Below are positions 47,520-58,728 of a stretch of 64,000 nucleotides of DNA, piece after piece. The stretch comes from Nageia nagi. Taxonomy: Eukaryota; Pinophyta. Position numbers and translations under genes: made by a program. The stretch's first letter is position 1; each line of letters opens with the position of its first letter. The stretch spans positions 141,298,001 through 141,362,000 of the forward strand of contig JBITNC010000001.1 of NCBI GenBank assembly GCA_050084985.1. Direction: 5' to 3'. Below the pieces are notes generated by a model. It was given only the letters and a program-made list of their open reading frames with translations. It ran no database searches and had not been told where the DNA came from.

Positions 47520-47978
47520 ATGACACATGAGGCTATCCTTGCATGCTTTGATATGAGAGTTGTATTTCATGAATGGAGAACTAAGATTGATGTCTCTTTG
47601 ATTATTGTTAGTAGATGTATTGTTACTATATTTCATGTTGATGGTTTGAAGTTTGTTAGCTTTGATTTGATGGTATTCCTAGACACCATTGAAGAATTAA
47701 CATTGATAACCTTGACCACATGTTTGCACATTCATTGGGTAACCTTAAGAATTAATGATGAGCCACTACATTTTGATTTTTATAAGGATATTGAGCATAT
47801 ATTTGAGGCTAAGTTTCCTGATCTTGATGTGGTTCCAATGGACACTTGGGGAGTTGTATCTCTATATGATGATATTTCCTTGGCACTCTTGAAGTATGAT
47901 AGGTTCTATTCTTTAAGGTGGCTTTGGGATCTTGGATTGTATTATAGTTGCTTGCAAAAAGCAATCCTAGGAGGGTAG
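47520..47978 (+). CDS. LARD unknown ORF near the 3' LTR
   Basis: An open frame of 152 codons that ends just before the PPT-like aggagggtagcat (47970-47982) and the 3' LTR. Features seen are DLDVVPMDTWGVVSLYDDI and a Leu/Tyr-rich C-terminus (YSLRWLWDLGLYYSCLQ). Its position fits the last ORF of an LTR element, but it has no RNase H or integrase signature. It may be a chance frame; the frame differs from that of 46561-47226. Confidence 0.35.
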   Translation: MTHEAILACFDMRVVFHEWRTKIDVSLIIVSRCIVTIFHVDGLKFVSFDLMVFLDTIEELTLITLTTCLHIHWVTLRINDEPLHFDFYKDIEHIFEAKFPDLDVVPMDTWGVVSLYDDISLALLKYDRFYSLRWLWDLGLYYSCLQKAILGG

Positions 47979-48832
47979 CATTTGTGATGTCCCATTTGAT
48001 CAAATGAACAATTGTGTCATGATCTCTTTGTATTCTTGGTGTTGTTCATGTTTATATTGTATATGTGTAACTCAAGCAAGAGCTTATGGTTTGTGGACCC
48101 CACTATGAGCCCACAAATGGGACATATCCCCTAAAGTAGTGATGTTGTATTATGTGTATGGGTAATCCTAGATTGTGGGAATCCCAATGTAATGTTGTGT
48201 GTATGGGTAATCCTAGATTGTGGGAATCCTAATAATATTCTCTTTCAAAAGGTAGAGTTTGCCATAGGTCTTGGTGAGTTGATATGTTTGGTTCTTTGAA
48301 TAGGGCATCTTGTGGGAAACATTTTGATAGGTCACACAATATGGTTTCATCAAGAGATGAAGGAGTTATGGGCTCTTGAAGTTCGCTAGCTGGACCAGTC
48401 TCCCACTTTGTGGCCACCCATAAAAATATATGAATAACTCTATATTTGACCCCTTGAAATGTGACATCCCACTCCTTGGGATGTGATTATGTTGTGATAT
48501 ATATTCAATACATGTAGAAATAGTAGTGGGACCATTTATCTAAGCTATAATGCATGATTCCAAGGCATTACATATCTAGCCATTGGATCTTATGATTATG
48601 GGTATCCCTAGGAAACATTGGAATAAAGAGGCATGCACATGATTCCTAGGTGAGATCTAGGAGAGACTATATATTAAGGATGGAGCTCCATGATGAGGAT
48701 AGATATTGATTATAGTTCTTCTATACAAAACTTGATCGAGTAGACAAGTCTTGGTGATGCTGAGCATTATTCTTAGATGGTGTCTAGAGAAGTGATAGGG
48801 TTGGGAGCTTGGAATTCTATGGCTTAGGTGGG

Positions 48833-49686
48833 TGTTAACACATAAAAATGAATTTATGTTTTTAAATCAATAAATTAATGAAAACATGCTTGGTCTAAAT
48901 ATATGTCTTGAATGTCTTAAAGTGATAATATCAATGTTTATCTTAAATGTGAATCTTATAATGATTATCTTGAATATTGCATGGATTATCTTGAATATTG
49001 TATAAATTACCTTGTTTATTGGTGTGTTTATCTAGAATGTTGTGAATTAGCCTTGTTTATGTAGATGTATGCTGACCCATGGGTTGTATTATCTATTATC
49101 TATATAAATAAGGGATCTAATAGTAAGTCCACATAACAAGGATACACACGATCCTGCGTATGGTCTTGTAGTGGCAACCCCTTAAGGTATCTCTTGGTAC
49201 CACCTACAAGGCTGTGGTTTGTGTACTTCCTTTCGTGAGCTATCTTGACATCCACAATTTATTCTAATATCGCACTGCTATCTGATACATCCGTATTGAA
49301 GTTCTGGACTTGATCGAGAGGTCAAGAATCATCAAATGAAGGACACCGGTGCTCCTTTATGAATGAAAGAACACCACCAGTGCTCTTATATCACTAAAAT
49401 GGATTGCCCATAGTCCCATTTTTGCATCTTCTTAGGTCACTACAGTTTTGGAAGGGCAGCTCATCATCAGTGCATCGCCAACATCTTCATCTTTTGTTGT
49501 CAGGTACGTTCTGTGAGGTAAGTACATAAATTATAGTCTTGGTTGGTACAATTACATTTCTAAGTTGGTTATTTTGTTTATTGCTATTTAGAATAAATTG
49601 CTATTCGTATCTCAAATACAGATAATATTGAGTTTGTAGATATTTTTCTATTTGTTTATTTGCACGCTCAATTTTATTTGTAAACA
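48833..49686 (+). repeat. Tat 5' LTR
   Basis: 854 bp. A TATA box tatataaata lies at 49101-49110. A pair of short inverted repeats (ggacaccggtgctcc at 49341-49355 and gaacaccaccagtgctc at 49369-49385) lies in the later half. The PBS region starting tttggtgaactcgatgtg follows at 49687; the tRNA it matches was not identified. Confidence 0.92.
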
Positions 49687-49774
49687 TTTGGTGAACTCGA
49701 TGTGAAGTGCACATCATTGTACTAAAACCCCAAGGGTTTTTAGGACTAATATCTATCTTGTGAGTGTTTTAGTT

Positions 49775-51055
49775 ATGGATCAGCTTAAATTATTCTTGCG
49801 TAGCCTTTCAAAAAGAGATTTGGATGAATTATTGGGGGAAATCAGACATGATGATCTAGAGGGATCTGAAGGAATGCAAAATAGCGTTGAGGGTGACAAT
49901 AGTAACTTTCAAGCTACTATAGAGGGTATGTAAAGACAAATAGATAGATTGGCAAGGGGATCAGCTCCACCTAATGATTGTTTTGAATTTGGTAGTCCTC
50001 TCTGCAATGAGATTCATAGGCACATGCCACAATCTGACTATAAAGATCCAAAATTCTGCAAGTTCAATGGTGAAGGAGATCTGAGAAGACATATACAAGG
50101 GTTCAAGGATGAGTGTGAACTCAAAATTGGTATAGATCAAAGATTGCAAGCTAAATTCTTTCCCCATAGCTTGGAGGGAGAGGCTTGAGAATGGTTTTAT
50201 GCCCTACCTAAAGGGTCAATCACATCATTTGAAGAATTCAATAGTTTGTTCCTGGAGCAATATAAGCATAACATCAAGCGGGAGATTATGTTATCAGATT
50301 TATGTGCTATAAAGCAAGGTAGTGATGATCAACTAGACAAATTTGTTGTAAGGTTTAAGAAGACATGGCAGCAAGTGAAAACCAAATTAATGAAAAAAGA
50401 GGTAAATAATATTTTTAAAGAAGCTATTTTATTACCCTTGCAATCACATGTTATCGATTATACACATCTTGCATTTTCGGATATGACGTATAAGTTGTTA
50501 GAGAAAGAGAAAGTCCTTGTAAAGCTAGGGCTTGTGAAGTATGGCAGTAGTGATAAGACAAAATCAAAGGATAAGAGATTGTAATCACCAAAGAAGGAGA
50601 AAACTATCCATGTGGCTGAGAAGACAAGTGAGACAAAAGAGAAGAAATTTGTGAGATTTCCCATACCTCCAAGATATATCCCAAAAGACCTTGTGGCAAA
50701 AGGGTTGTTACAACCCTTACCTAAGCAAGAAGAAGATCCTACAGCAGAAAGACCCGCTTGGTATAAGGAAGATAGGTATTGCGAGTACCATAAGACTAAG
50801 GGCCATGCTACTAATGGGTGTGTAAGCCTTAGGGATAGGGTACAGAAGCTCATAGAAGATGGATTCTATGTGTGTCCAGCAAAGGTCAAGGATGTGGATG
50901 AAGAGCAACATGTCAATGTGATTTTCCATGAAGATGTTTGTGTAGCACTCACAAGAGGGAGAGCTAGGGAAATGGTTGATCCAGTTACCTATGAGAGAGA
51001 GCTACCAAAAGATCCTAGAAGTTTTGATTTGATTGAGCAATTAAAAAGCACATAA
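49775..51055 (+). pseudogene. Tat gag (broken)
   Basis: One frame from ATG 49775 (MDQLKLFLRSLSKRDLDELL) with stops near 49930, 50186 and 50582. The capsid-like part has YKDPKFCKFNGEGDLRRHIQ, AKFFPHSLEGEA and WFYALPKGSITSFEEFNSLF, the usual plant gypsy gag pattern. The C-terminal part has YCEYHKTKGHATNGCVSL, a CX2HX4HX4C-type finger typical of Tat-lineage gag. No intact protein can be made without readthrough. Confidence 0.87.
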
Positions 51056-52440
51056 GCTAAGGTTAGTCTTTTTGAGTTATTTCAGATTTTAGCACCTCAT
51101 AGGGAGATGATGAATCAGGTTTTTAGGAAAAGTCAGATAGATTGAAATATTTTTGTTACTACTTTTGTAGAAAAAGTTGAGATTTGGGGTAAAGGGGAAG
51201 TTATTGCATTTAACCCTAAAGAGAAGCCTAGTAAGGACATCACTAGGCTTCACCCACCTTTGTTCATTGAGGTGGATGCCTTTGGAGTGATAGTTAAGAG
51301 GTCATTGATAGATGGTGGGGAAACCCTGAATATTGCTACCACTCACTTATTGGAGCAATTTGATCTGGATGTGCTACCTCCAAGGGAAGAGACTACCATG
51401 AGAGTTAAAGGATTTGATGGCATACCTAGAAAATGTGCAAGAACTATCACACTACCAATTAAGGTTGGTAATAAAGTGCTTGATACTCTATTTTATATCA
51501 CAGAAGGAAAGCCTTCATTCAACTTTATTCTTGGAAGGAATTGGATAGATGATATGGATGGAGTGGCATCAACGTTACATAGGTGTTTTAAATTCTATTT
51601 TGAGGGGAATGTCTATAAGGTTGAGGTAGATGAACAGATGGCTAAGCAGTGTAACCTTGTCCTCCCGAAGAGATTTGTTCCATGTGATGTGGAAGATGAA
51701 ACCCTTCAAGCCAGGAATGATTAGATTTATAGGAAAGCATTACAGAAAATTAATGTGATGGATATCAAGATTGGTTCATACATTATCATGAACGTCAATG
51801 AAATCAATTAGGATGGAAACTTCAATGAACAATAGCAAGGTAAGGAAGAAGAATGCCCGCGTTCCTTCTCAAAGATAGAGGACCATCGGTGGTCTTTTTC
51901 TAAGGAAGAAATAAAGAAAAATCAGTCGAGTATAATTTTGTATCAAGGTGATGATCATGTTTATCAGGATGAAATTCTAGAAATAGTGCAGATTGATGAA
52001 TGGGTAAGCAATTGTTATGTTATTGATTGCGAGATTGATGAGGAAGATGCTATACACACTATAGATCTATTTTAGAATGATGATGCCTTTTTAGAAACAT
52101 TAGGCGCTAGAACAGAATATCCAATAAGGCATGAAAAGAGAATTCAAATGCATTATCCAGACATACATGCTTGTTTCAAGGAATCCAGAGATGATAAGAT
52201 TGAGGGATTGGGAGAGTTACCATTCCCTTTGCCATCAAAAGTTGAGGTTACCTGGTTGAATGAAGAAATTGAAGAAGTTAATATTGGCTCTTAAGAGACA
52301 CCACGAATACTAAAAATGGTTAAGCTTTTGGAGGCACCATTACAGAGTGAATTAGTTCAATCTTTTCATGATTATTTTGAGTTGTTTGCATGGTCTTACA
52401 AAGATATGCCAGGGCTAGATGAGAACTTTATGGTTCATAA
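51056..52440 (+). pseudogene. Tat protease and linker (broken)
   Basis: The open frame 51260-51724 holds the retropepsin: SLIDGGETLNIATTHLLEQF (Tat-type DGG active site, intact) and FNFILGRNWIDDMDGVAST. An acidic linker follows to about 52440, with stops near 51722, 51810, 52075 and 52293. A paired inverted-repeat module lies inside it at 51851-51894. Confidence 0.85.
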
Positions 52441-53700
52441 CCTGGTGGTTGAAAAAGGGGCAATTCCAGTAAAATAAAAGCCACAAAAAATGCCTTTTTA
52501 GGTTTCATTACTCATGAAGAAGGAAATAGAGAAATTGCTAGAAGTCAGATTTATAAGATCCATAGACTACTCAGAATGGATGGCTAATGTAGTACCAGTT
52601 AAGAATCCTACAGGTGAAATTAGAGTGTGTACTGATTTTAGGGATCTCAACAAGGCTTGTCAAAAAGATGATTTCCCATTGCCTAACATAGATATGATCA
52701 TTAACAGTTTAGTAGGATATGAGATGTTGTCATTTCTGGATGGCTTTTCGGGATATAATCAGATTAAAATCAAAGAGAGTGATCAACATAAAATAACTTT
52801 TAGAACACCTTGGGGCAACTTTTGCTACAAGGTAATGCCGTTTGGTCTCAAGAATGTAGGAGCTACATAGCAAAGAGCCATGACAGCTATGTTCCATGAT
52901 TTTATTCATAAGACAGTTGAGGTATATGTTGATGACATTTTGATTAAATCTAAGAACAAAGAAGATCATGTTCAAGATATGAAAGCAACATTTGAGAGGA
53001 TGAGATAGTACAAGTTAAGAGTTAAGCCACAGAAGTGTGTATTTGGTGTGTCATCAGGAAAACTCTTAGGGCATATTGTCTCAAGAAGAGGTGTGGAAGT
53101 GGATCCCAAAAAGATAAAAGCCATCACAGAAATGGCACCTCCAACAAATATCAAGAAATTAAGGAGTTTACAAGGTAAAATACAAGCCATTAGAAGATTT
53201 ATATGTCAATTAACAGATAAGATAGCTCCTATGTCTCATCTACTTAAGAAAGATGTTGAGTTTAAATGGGATAATAAATGTCAGGAGTCATTTGATAAGA
53301 TAAAAGAATATCTATTGCACCCATCGGTGTTAGCTCCATATAGGCATGGAGAACCCCTTTGGCTTTATGTTTTAGCTACAAAGCATTCATTTGGAGTAAT
53401 GCTTGCTAAGAAGGAGGAGGATGGTAAAGAGAGGGCTATCTATTTTATCAGCAGGACATTGAAAGATTATGAGACTAGATACACTCCTATTGAGAAGTTA
53501 TGTCAATGTGTGGTGTTTGCTACTAAAATGTTATGGCATTACCTAATCAATAGCACTACACATGTGCTTACATAGGTAGATCCATTGAGGTACTTAATGT
53601 CAAAGCCTTGCCTTAATGGAAGAGTAGCAAAATGGGTCATGTTACTTCAAGAATTTGATCTCAGATTTATCAAGCAGAAATCAATTAAGGGATAGGCAAT
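52441..53700 (+). pseudogene. Tat reverse transcriptase and first RNase H (broken)
   Basis: RT: MKKEIEKLLEVRFIRSIDYS (52514), RVCTDFRDLNKACQKDDFPL, MLSFLDGFSGYNQIKIKE, TPWGNFCYKVMPFGLKN, then the intact catalytic EVYVDDILIKSK (52919-52955). After a stop at 53008, the connection domain GHIVSRRGVEVDPKKIK and RNase H (LWLYVLATKHSFGVML, ERAIYFISRTLKDYETRYTP) follow in the same frame to 53575. Stops replace residues at 52868, 53008 and 53573. Confidence 0.92.
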
Positions 53701-54270
53701 CGCAGATTTTGTAGTAGAATTCCCCACAGGGGATAGTATAGAGCTCAGAGAAGAATTCAAGGATGAATGTGAATTAATAGATATAGCAGAGGTTGTAGAA
53801 AAAGACCACCCGTGGCCTATTTATGACCATGATAGGATTGCCAACGTTCCATTTCCAAGAGAATCTAAACCTTGGAAGTTATACTTTGATGGGTCTAGGT
53901 GTATGCATGGGTCAAGAGTAAGAATTACGTTAATATCCCCATAGAATAATGTCATTCCTATGTCTTACAAATTGTCATTCGAATGCACTAACAATATGGT
54001 GGAATATGAAGCTCTTATATTGGGCTTGAAGGCAGCTATAGAAATTGGTATTTCATGGATACATATTTATGGAGATTCACAGCTAATAGTCAAATAGGTC
54101 AATGAGGTTTACAAGACCAAAGATAAAAAGCTTATCCCTTATAGGGATTATGTTATCAAGTTACTCACACATTTCAAAGGATATCAATTGGAAAGTGTCC
54201 CAAGGAGTAGCAACAGACTAGCAGATGCAATGGCAAGCACAAGCATTTCTTATACCATTGGAAGTTGAGG
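53701..54270 (+). pseudogene. Tat second RNase H domain (archaeal-type)
   Basis: In the same frame as RT: AIADFVVEFP (about 53698-53730), KPWKLYFDGSRCMHGS (53867-53915) with the first Asp, MVEYEALILGLKAAIEIG with the Glu, WIHIYGDSQLIVK with the next Asp, and SNRLADAMAS with the final Asp. Stops at conserved Gln positions just before AIADF (53693-53695) and after LIVK fit CAG-to-TAG change. A frame change near 54240-54265 leads into the integrase frame. Confidence 0.9.
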
Positions 54271-55631
54271 AAAAAGAAACTAGCTTCACCATCAAAAACT
54301 TAGAAACTTCATCCACTGCTGAAGAAAGTGAAATAAGTGTGGTTCAAAGAGTTGGGTATGAGGAGAGTTCATGGTACCAACATATCTATAGATATTTGAA
54401 GGATGATTTTATTGATACTACTTTTGATAAGCGAGAGTAAATTAGAATGAAGAGGCTTGCAACTAGGTATGTTATCATCGGTAATGTGCTTTATAAAAGG
54501 TCATTTAATGGTATTCTTTTAAGGTGCCTTCTTACTGAGGAAATTGCAACAGTATTAGAACATGCCCATGGGGGGGCATGTGGAGGGCATTTTAATGGGA
54601 GATCAGTTTTTGGCAAGCTGATCAGGATGGGTTATTGGTGGCCTACCATGGAGCATGATTGTTTTTAGCATGTCAAGAAATGTGAGCAATGTCAAAGGCA
54701 TGCACACCTTGAGCTTACACCAACTCAGGAATTGAATTATGTTACATCACCATGGCCTTTCTCTATGTGGGCTATGGATTTCATGGGAGTTATTAACCCA
54801 CCATCTAGTGAGGGGCATAAGTTTATCTTAGTTGCTACAGAATATTATATGAAATGGGTTGAGGCTATCCCTTTAAAAATGGCTACACAGAAGCATGTGA
54901 TCAAGTTCATCAAGGAATACATCATTTGTAGGTTTGGTATACCACAAAGGTTGGTTATGGACAATGGGACTAATTTCACAGGTAAGGATATCAAAGAATT
55001 TTGCCAGAAAATGAAGATTGAGCAAAGATTTTCTTTAGTTTACTACCCCCAAGGTAATGGGCAAGCAGAAGCTACAAATAAGATGATCAAAGGGATATTG
55101 GCCAAGAATATCAAGAAGAATGGGAGAGATTGGCATGAGCAATTACCTTACACTTTATGGGCATATAGGACAAGTGAAAGGATAACAATAGGTGCCACCC
55201 CATACTCTCTTGTGTTTGGAGATGAGGCAGTTATTCCTCTTGAGATTGAGATCCCATCTTTGAGGATTGCACTCAAAGATGTGATGAAGGAACCAAAATA
55301 TTTGGAGGCAAGAGTGAATCAACTTGAAGCACTAGATGAAAAGAGAATCACTACATTAGAACACCTCAGAGCATATCAGCAAAGGATTAAAAGATCATAT
55401 GGAAAGAGAGTGGTCCCTAAGGATTTTGAGGTTGGAGATATGGTCTTGCAGGAGAATATTTCCAATACTACAGCCAGAGATGAGCTTAAGGGAAAGTTTG
55501 AGCCAAATTGGGTGGGACCATACCTTATTACAGAAGTATTTGGTAGAGGTGCCTATAGGTTATCTACATTGGATGGGGAGATTCTCAAGAATCCCATTAA
55601 TGCTAGGCATTTGAAGAAGTATTACATTTAG
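54271..55631 (+). pseudogene. Tat integrase (one stop, altered first catalytic residue)
   Basis: Zinc-binding region: HAHGGACGGHFNGRSVFGKL and CEQCQRHAH (54560-54710), with a stop at 54667-54669. Core: FILVATEYYMKWVEAIPLKM has Glu where the first catalytic Asp is expected; LVMDNGTNFTGKDI has the second Asp; GNGQAEATNKMIKGI has the Glu. C-terminus: GDEAVIPLEIEIPSLRI, FEVGDMVLQENI, GPYLITEVFGRGAYRLSTLD. The frame 54732-55631 is open for 299 codons. Confidence 0.93.
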
Positions 55632-56728
55632 GTGGCCTGTAGGTCGATGCAGGCATCCGGGTTGAAGCAAAGTATACTAAAGGAATGATCATGCAAGCAG
55701 ATTTCATAGAAGCAAATTAGAGAGTTAGTTTGAGAATAGAAGAGGAGCACCCGTGCTCCATATCTGTTAAAAGTAGACCGCCTGCAGTCCTATCTCTAAG
55801 CTGGAAGCAGCTGGTTTGAAGATCCTTTATGCCTCTTGTTAGAGTTCCAACTCCCAGATTGATCAAATTTATCAATCTTGATAGATTTATTAGATTATCA
55901 GTAGCTTATCATGCCTCTTGGTAGAGTTTTAGCTCCACTTATCAGCTTATCATTTATGTTGTGGAGTTCGATTCTTATGCAATTGCAGCATACCTCTTAG
56001 TGTGAAGTCTCAGCTTCCATTGCAGTTGTGTGGAACTTAGCTCACATTACCAGCTTATCATTTGTGTTATGGAGTTCAGTTCTTATGCAACTGTAGCATA
56101 CCTCTTGGTGTGAAGTCTCAGCTTCCATTACAGTTGTGTGGAACTTAGCTCTCACTTATTAGCTTATCATTTATGTTGCAGAGTTTAGTTCTTATGCAAC
56201 TGCAGCATACCTCTTGGTGCAAAGTCTCAGCTTCCATTGTAGTTGTGTGAAACTTAGCTCTCTCTTATGTGTGGTCATGTGTGTGGTCATGGTTATCATG
56301 TCTTATCTTATGATGTGGTCTTGTCAAGTTGTCATCAGGTCATCATGTGTGTTGTCATGGGTATCATGTCTTGTCTTGTGATGTGGTCTCATCAAGTTAT
56401 CTGTTAGGTCATCATCATGTGTGTTATCGAGTTTGTTGTCATGAGTCATCAGTGTTGCGGCAAGATTATTAGATTATTAGATATATCAGGCTATCACCTT
56501 CTATGGCAAAATGCAAGGGGCAAGCATGCCCAAGGTAATATCAAAAGGGAGTTTTCTCAACCCATATCTAGTACTAACAAGCTTTGTCATGATTTTGTTT
56601 AAGTTTAGAATGGTTAGTGTTTATCATTGCTTGTCAAACTATTTGCTATGATATTGTGTTTTTACTTTGAATGCAAAATCTCAACTCACCTCATGTTTCT
56701 TTCGATTTCACATCCAAAGTGGGGCATC
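55632..56728 (+). other. Tat 3' untranslated region with tandem repeats and PPT
   Basis: Non-coding by appearance. It holds a paired inverted repeat (55745-55790), about three units of a ~109-bp repeat (starts near 55943, 56051 and 56160; shared text cttatgcaa, gcatacctctt, gtgaagtctcagcttcc), then two units of a ~66-bp repeat (56281-56346 and 56347-56415; shared tatcatgtctt). The polypurine tract aaagtggggcatc ends at 56728. The frame 56417-56602 is not recognised. Confidence 0.85.
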
Positions 56729-57582
56729 TGTTAACACATAAAAATGAATTTATGTTTTTAAATCAATAAATTAATGAAAACATGCTTGGTCTAAATATAT
56801 GTCTTGAATGTCTTAAAGTGATAATATCAATGTTTTTCTTAAATGTGAATCTTATAATGATTATCTTGAATATTGCATGGATTATCTTGAATATTGTATA
56901 AATTACCTTGTTTATTGGTGTGTTTATCTAGAATGTTGTGAATTAGCCTTGTTTATGTAGATGTATGCCGACCCATGGGTTGTATTATCTATTATCTATA
57001 TAAATAAGGGATCTAATAGTAAGTCCACATAACAAGGATACACACGATCCCACATATGGTCTTGTAGTGGCAACCCCTTAAGGTATCTCTTGGTACCACC
57101 TACAAGGCTATGGTTTATGTACTTCCTTTCGTGAGCTATCCTGACATCCATGATTTATTCTAATATCGCACTGCTATCTGAGACATCCGTATTGAAGTTC
57201 TAGACTTGATCAAGAGGTTAAGAATCATCAAACAAAGGCCATCGATGCTCCTTTATGAACGAAAGAACACCACCAACACTCTTATATCACTGAAATGGAT
57301 CACCCATGATCCTATTTTTGCATCTTCTCAGGTCACTACAGTTTTGGAAGGGTAGCTCATCATCAGTGCATCACCAACATCTTCATCTTTCGTTGTCAGG
57401 TACATTCTGTGAGGTAAGTACACAAATTATAGTCTTGGTTGGTACAATTACATTTCTAAGTTGGTTATTTTGTTTATTGATATTTAGAATAAATTGTTAT
57501 CCGTAGCTCAAATACAGATAATATTGAGTTTGTAGATATTTTCCTATTTGTTTATTTGCACGCTCAATTTTATTTGTAAACA
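56729..57582 (+). repeat. Tat 3' LTR
   Basis: 854 bp, the same length as the 5' LTR with about 40 substitutions, mostly transitions. The paired inverted repeats are eroded here (ggccatcgatgctcc; caccaccaacactc). It is followed by GTGGG and the resumed LARD LTR. Confidence 0.93.
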
Positions 57583-58013
57583 GTGGGTCACCTAGTCCAT
57601 TCAATGGTATTTTAAGGGCAAACTTCTACCTTCAAATGTCACTAGGGTTCAAGGAAGCTCCTTTGAAGGAGAGGATTTAGAGTATGAGGGACTGAGTCTT
57701 TTCTATGGTGTTCAACTAGTAGAGGGTTTGGAACCCTATATCTAGATATTGAGATCCTCATTATACTCCATACTGTTCCATAATAAAATACAACTTATGT
57801 CTCTCTCTCCATTGCATTTTCCATTATTTATGTATGTGTGTGTGTCTCTTGTATATTGGTGTTGGAAGCATTATTACATTCATGGGTGTTCAAGAATTGC
57901 ATATTCATTTGTGAGGCATTCATTGAGATGCCAAGTGTTGGGGTGTGCCCTAGAGGGCTGATGTTAGGGTGTAGGGATTGCATGGAGGCCTTGGGAGGCT
58001 CACATATACATTA

Positions 58014-58648
58014 TGTTAGAAAAATGGAGACTAAGATAGAACCAACCAGACAGAACCGGCCAGCCAGCCAACCGGCTAAGATGCCAGTAAATCTGAAGGA
58101 TAGTTTTGTTTATAAAGCCAACTGGTCTGCAGGGTAGTTTCTTTCTCATTTCAAACCAATTTTCAGTTGCCAAGGAGCCATGACACCTGTTCAATAGTTG
58201 TAGAAGGGTTGGGGGTTACCTAACGACCTTCCTGATCCAACTTGGGTTTAAGTTGGGTTAGTTTGTACCTATAAATAAGAGGCTTGAGTTGAGGCATGTA
58301 TGTAGTTGGAATATGTGTGTATGACTGTAATTTGACAGCATTTGTGAGGTTGATTGTAATTGTTGAGAGAGAGATTGTAGTGAGGCTTTGTTGTAACTCC
58401 AAAGTGAAGGTTGTAGCAAGGTTATGCTGCTGGTGTATTGCTTGGAGGACTTGAATGCAAAAGAGTTGAAAGCTTCTCCGTGGATGTAGCCTACACTGGG
58501 TGAACCACGTTATCTCTTGTGTCTCTCTTGTGTGATTGATGTTTATGGATGTTTATTTTTAGTAGTATGCTTAATGTTGTTTCTTCTTTGCCAAAGACAA
58601 TCTAAATTGTGAATGCTCTTGGTTATATGAACTCTTTAAATCCTAACA
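58014..58648 (+). repeat. Tork 5' LTR
   Basis: 635 bp. The promoter TATA box TATAAATA lies at 58270-58277, followed by the transcribed leader with gagagagagattg. It ends CCTAACA, and the PBS begins two bases later. Confidence 0.95.
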
Positions 58649-58650
58649 AT

Positions 58651-58664
58651 TGGTATCAGAGCCA
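58651..58664 (+). other. Tork primer-binding site (initiator tRNA-Met)
   Basis: tggtatcagagcca matches the initiator tRNA-Met complement exactly over 14 bases, consistent with the element's youth. Confidence 0.95.
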
Positions 58665-58728
58665 CGTTGTTGTGTTGGGATTTTGTTAGTGAATCTTGTG
58701 TGTAGATTGGAAATCAAGGAAGAGCACT

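Larger units (their letters stand above)
48833..57582 (+). mobile_element. Tat-lineage gypsy retrotransposon with two RNase H domains
   Basis: 8750 bp with LTRs of 854 bp each (TGTTAACACAT to TTTGTAAACA) and the perfect duplication GTGGG (48828-48832 and 57583-57587). The order is gag, protease, RT, RNase H, second RNase H-like domain, integrase, long 3' untranslated region. The second RNase H is the hallmark of the Tat/Ogre lineage. LTRs differ at about 40 of 854 positions by eye (about 4.7%). Gag to RNase H lie in one frame with stops; integrase is in another. Confidence 0.93.
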
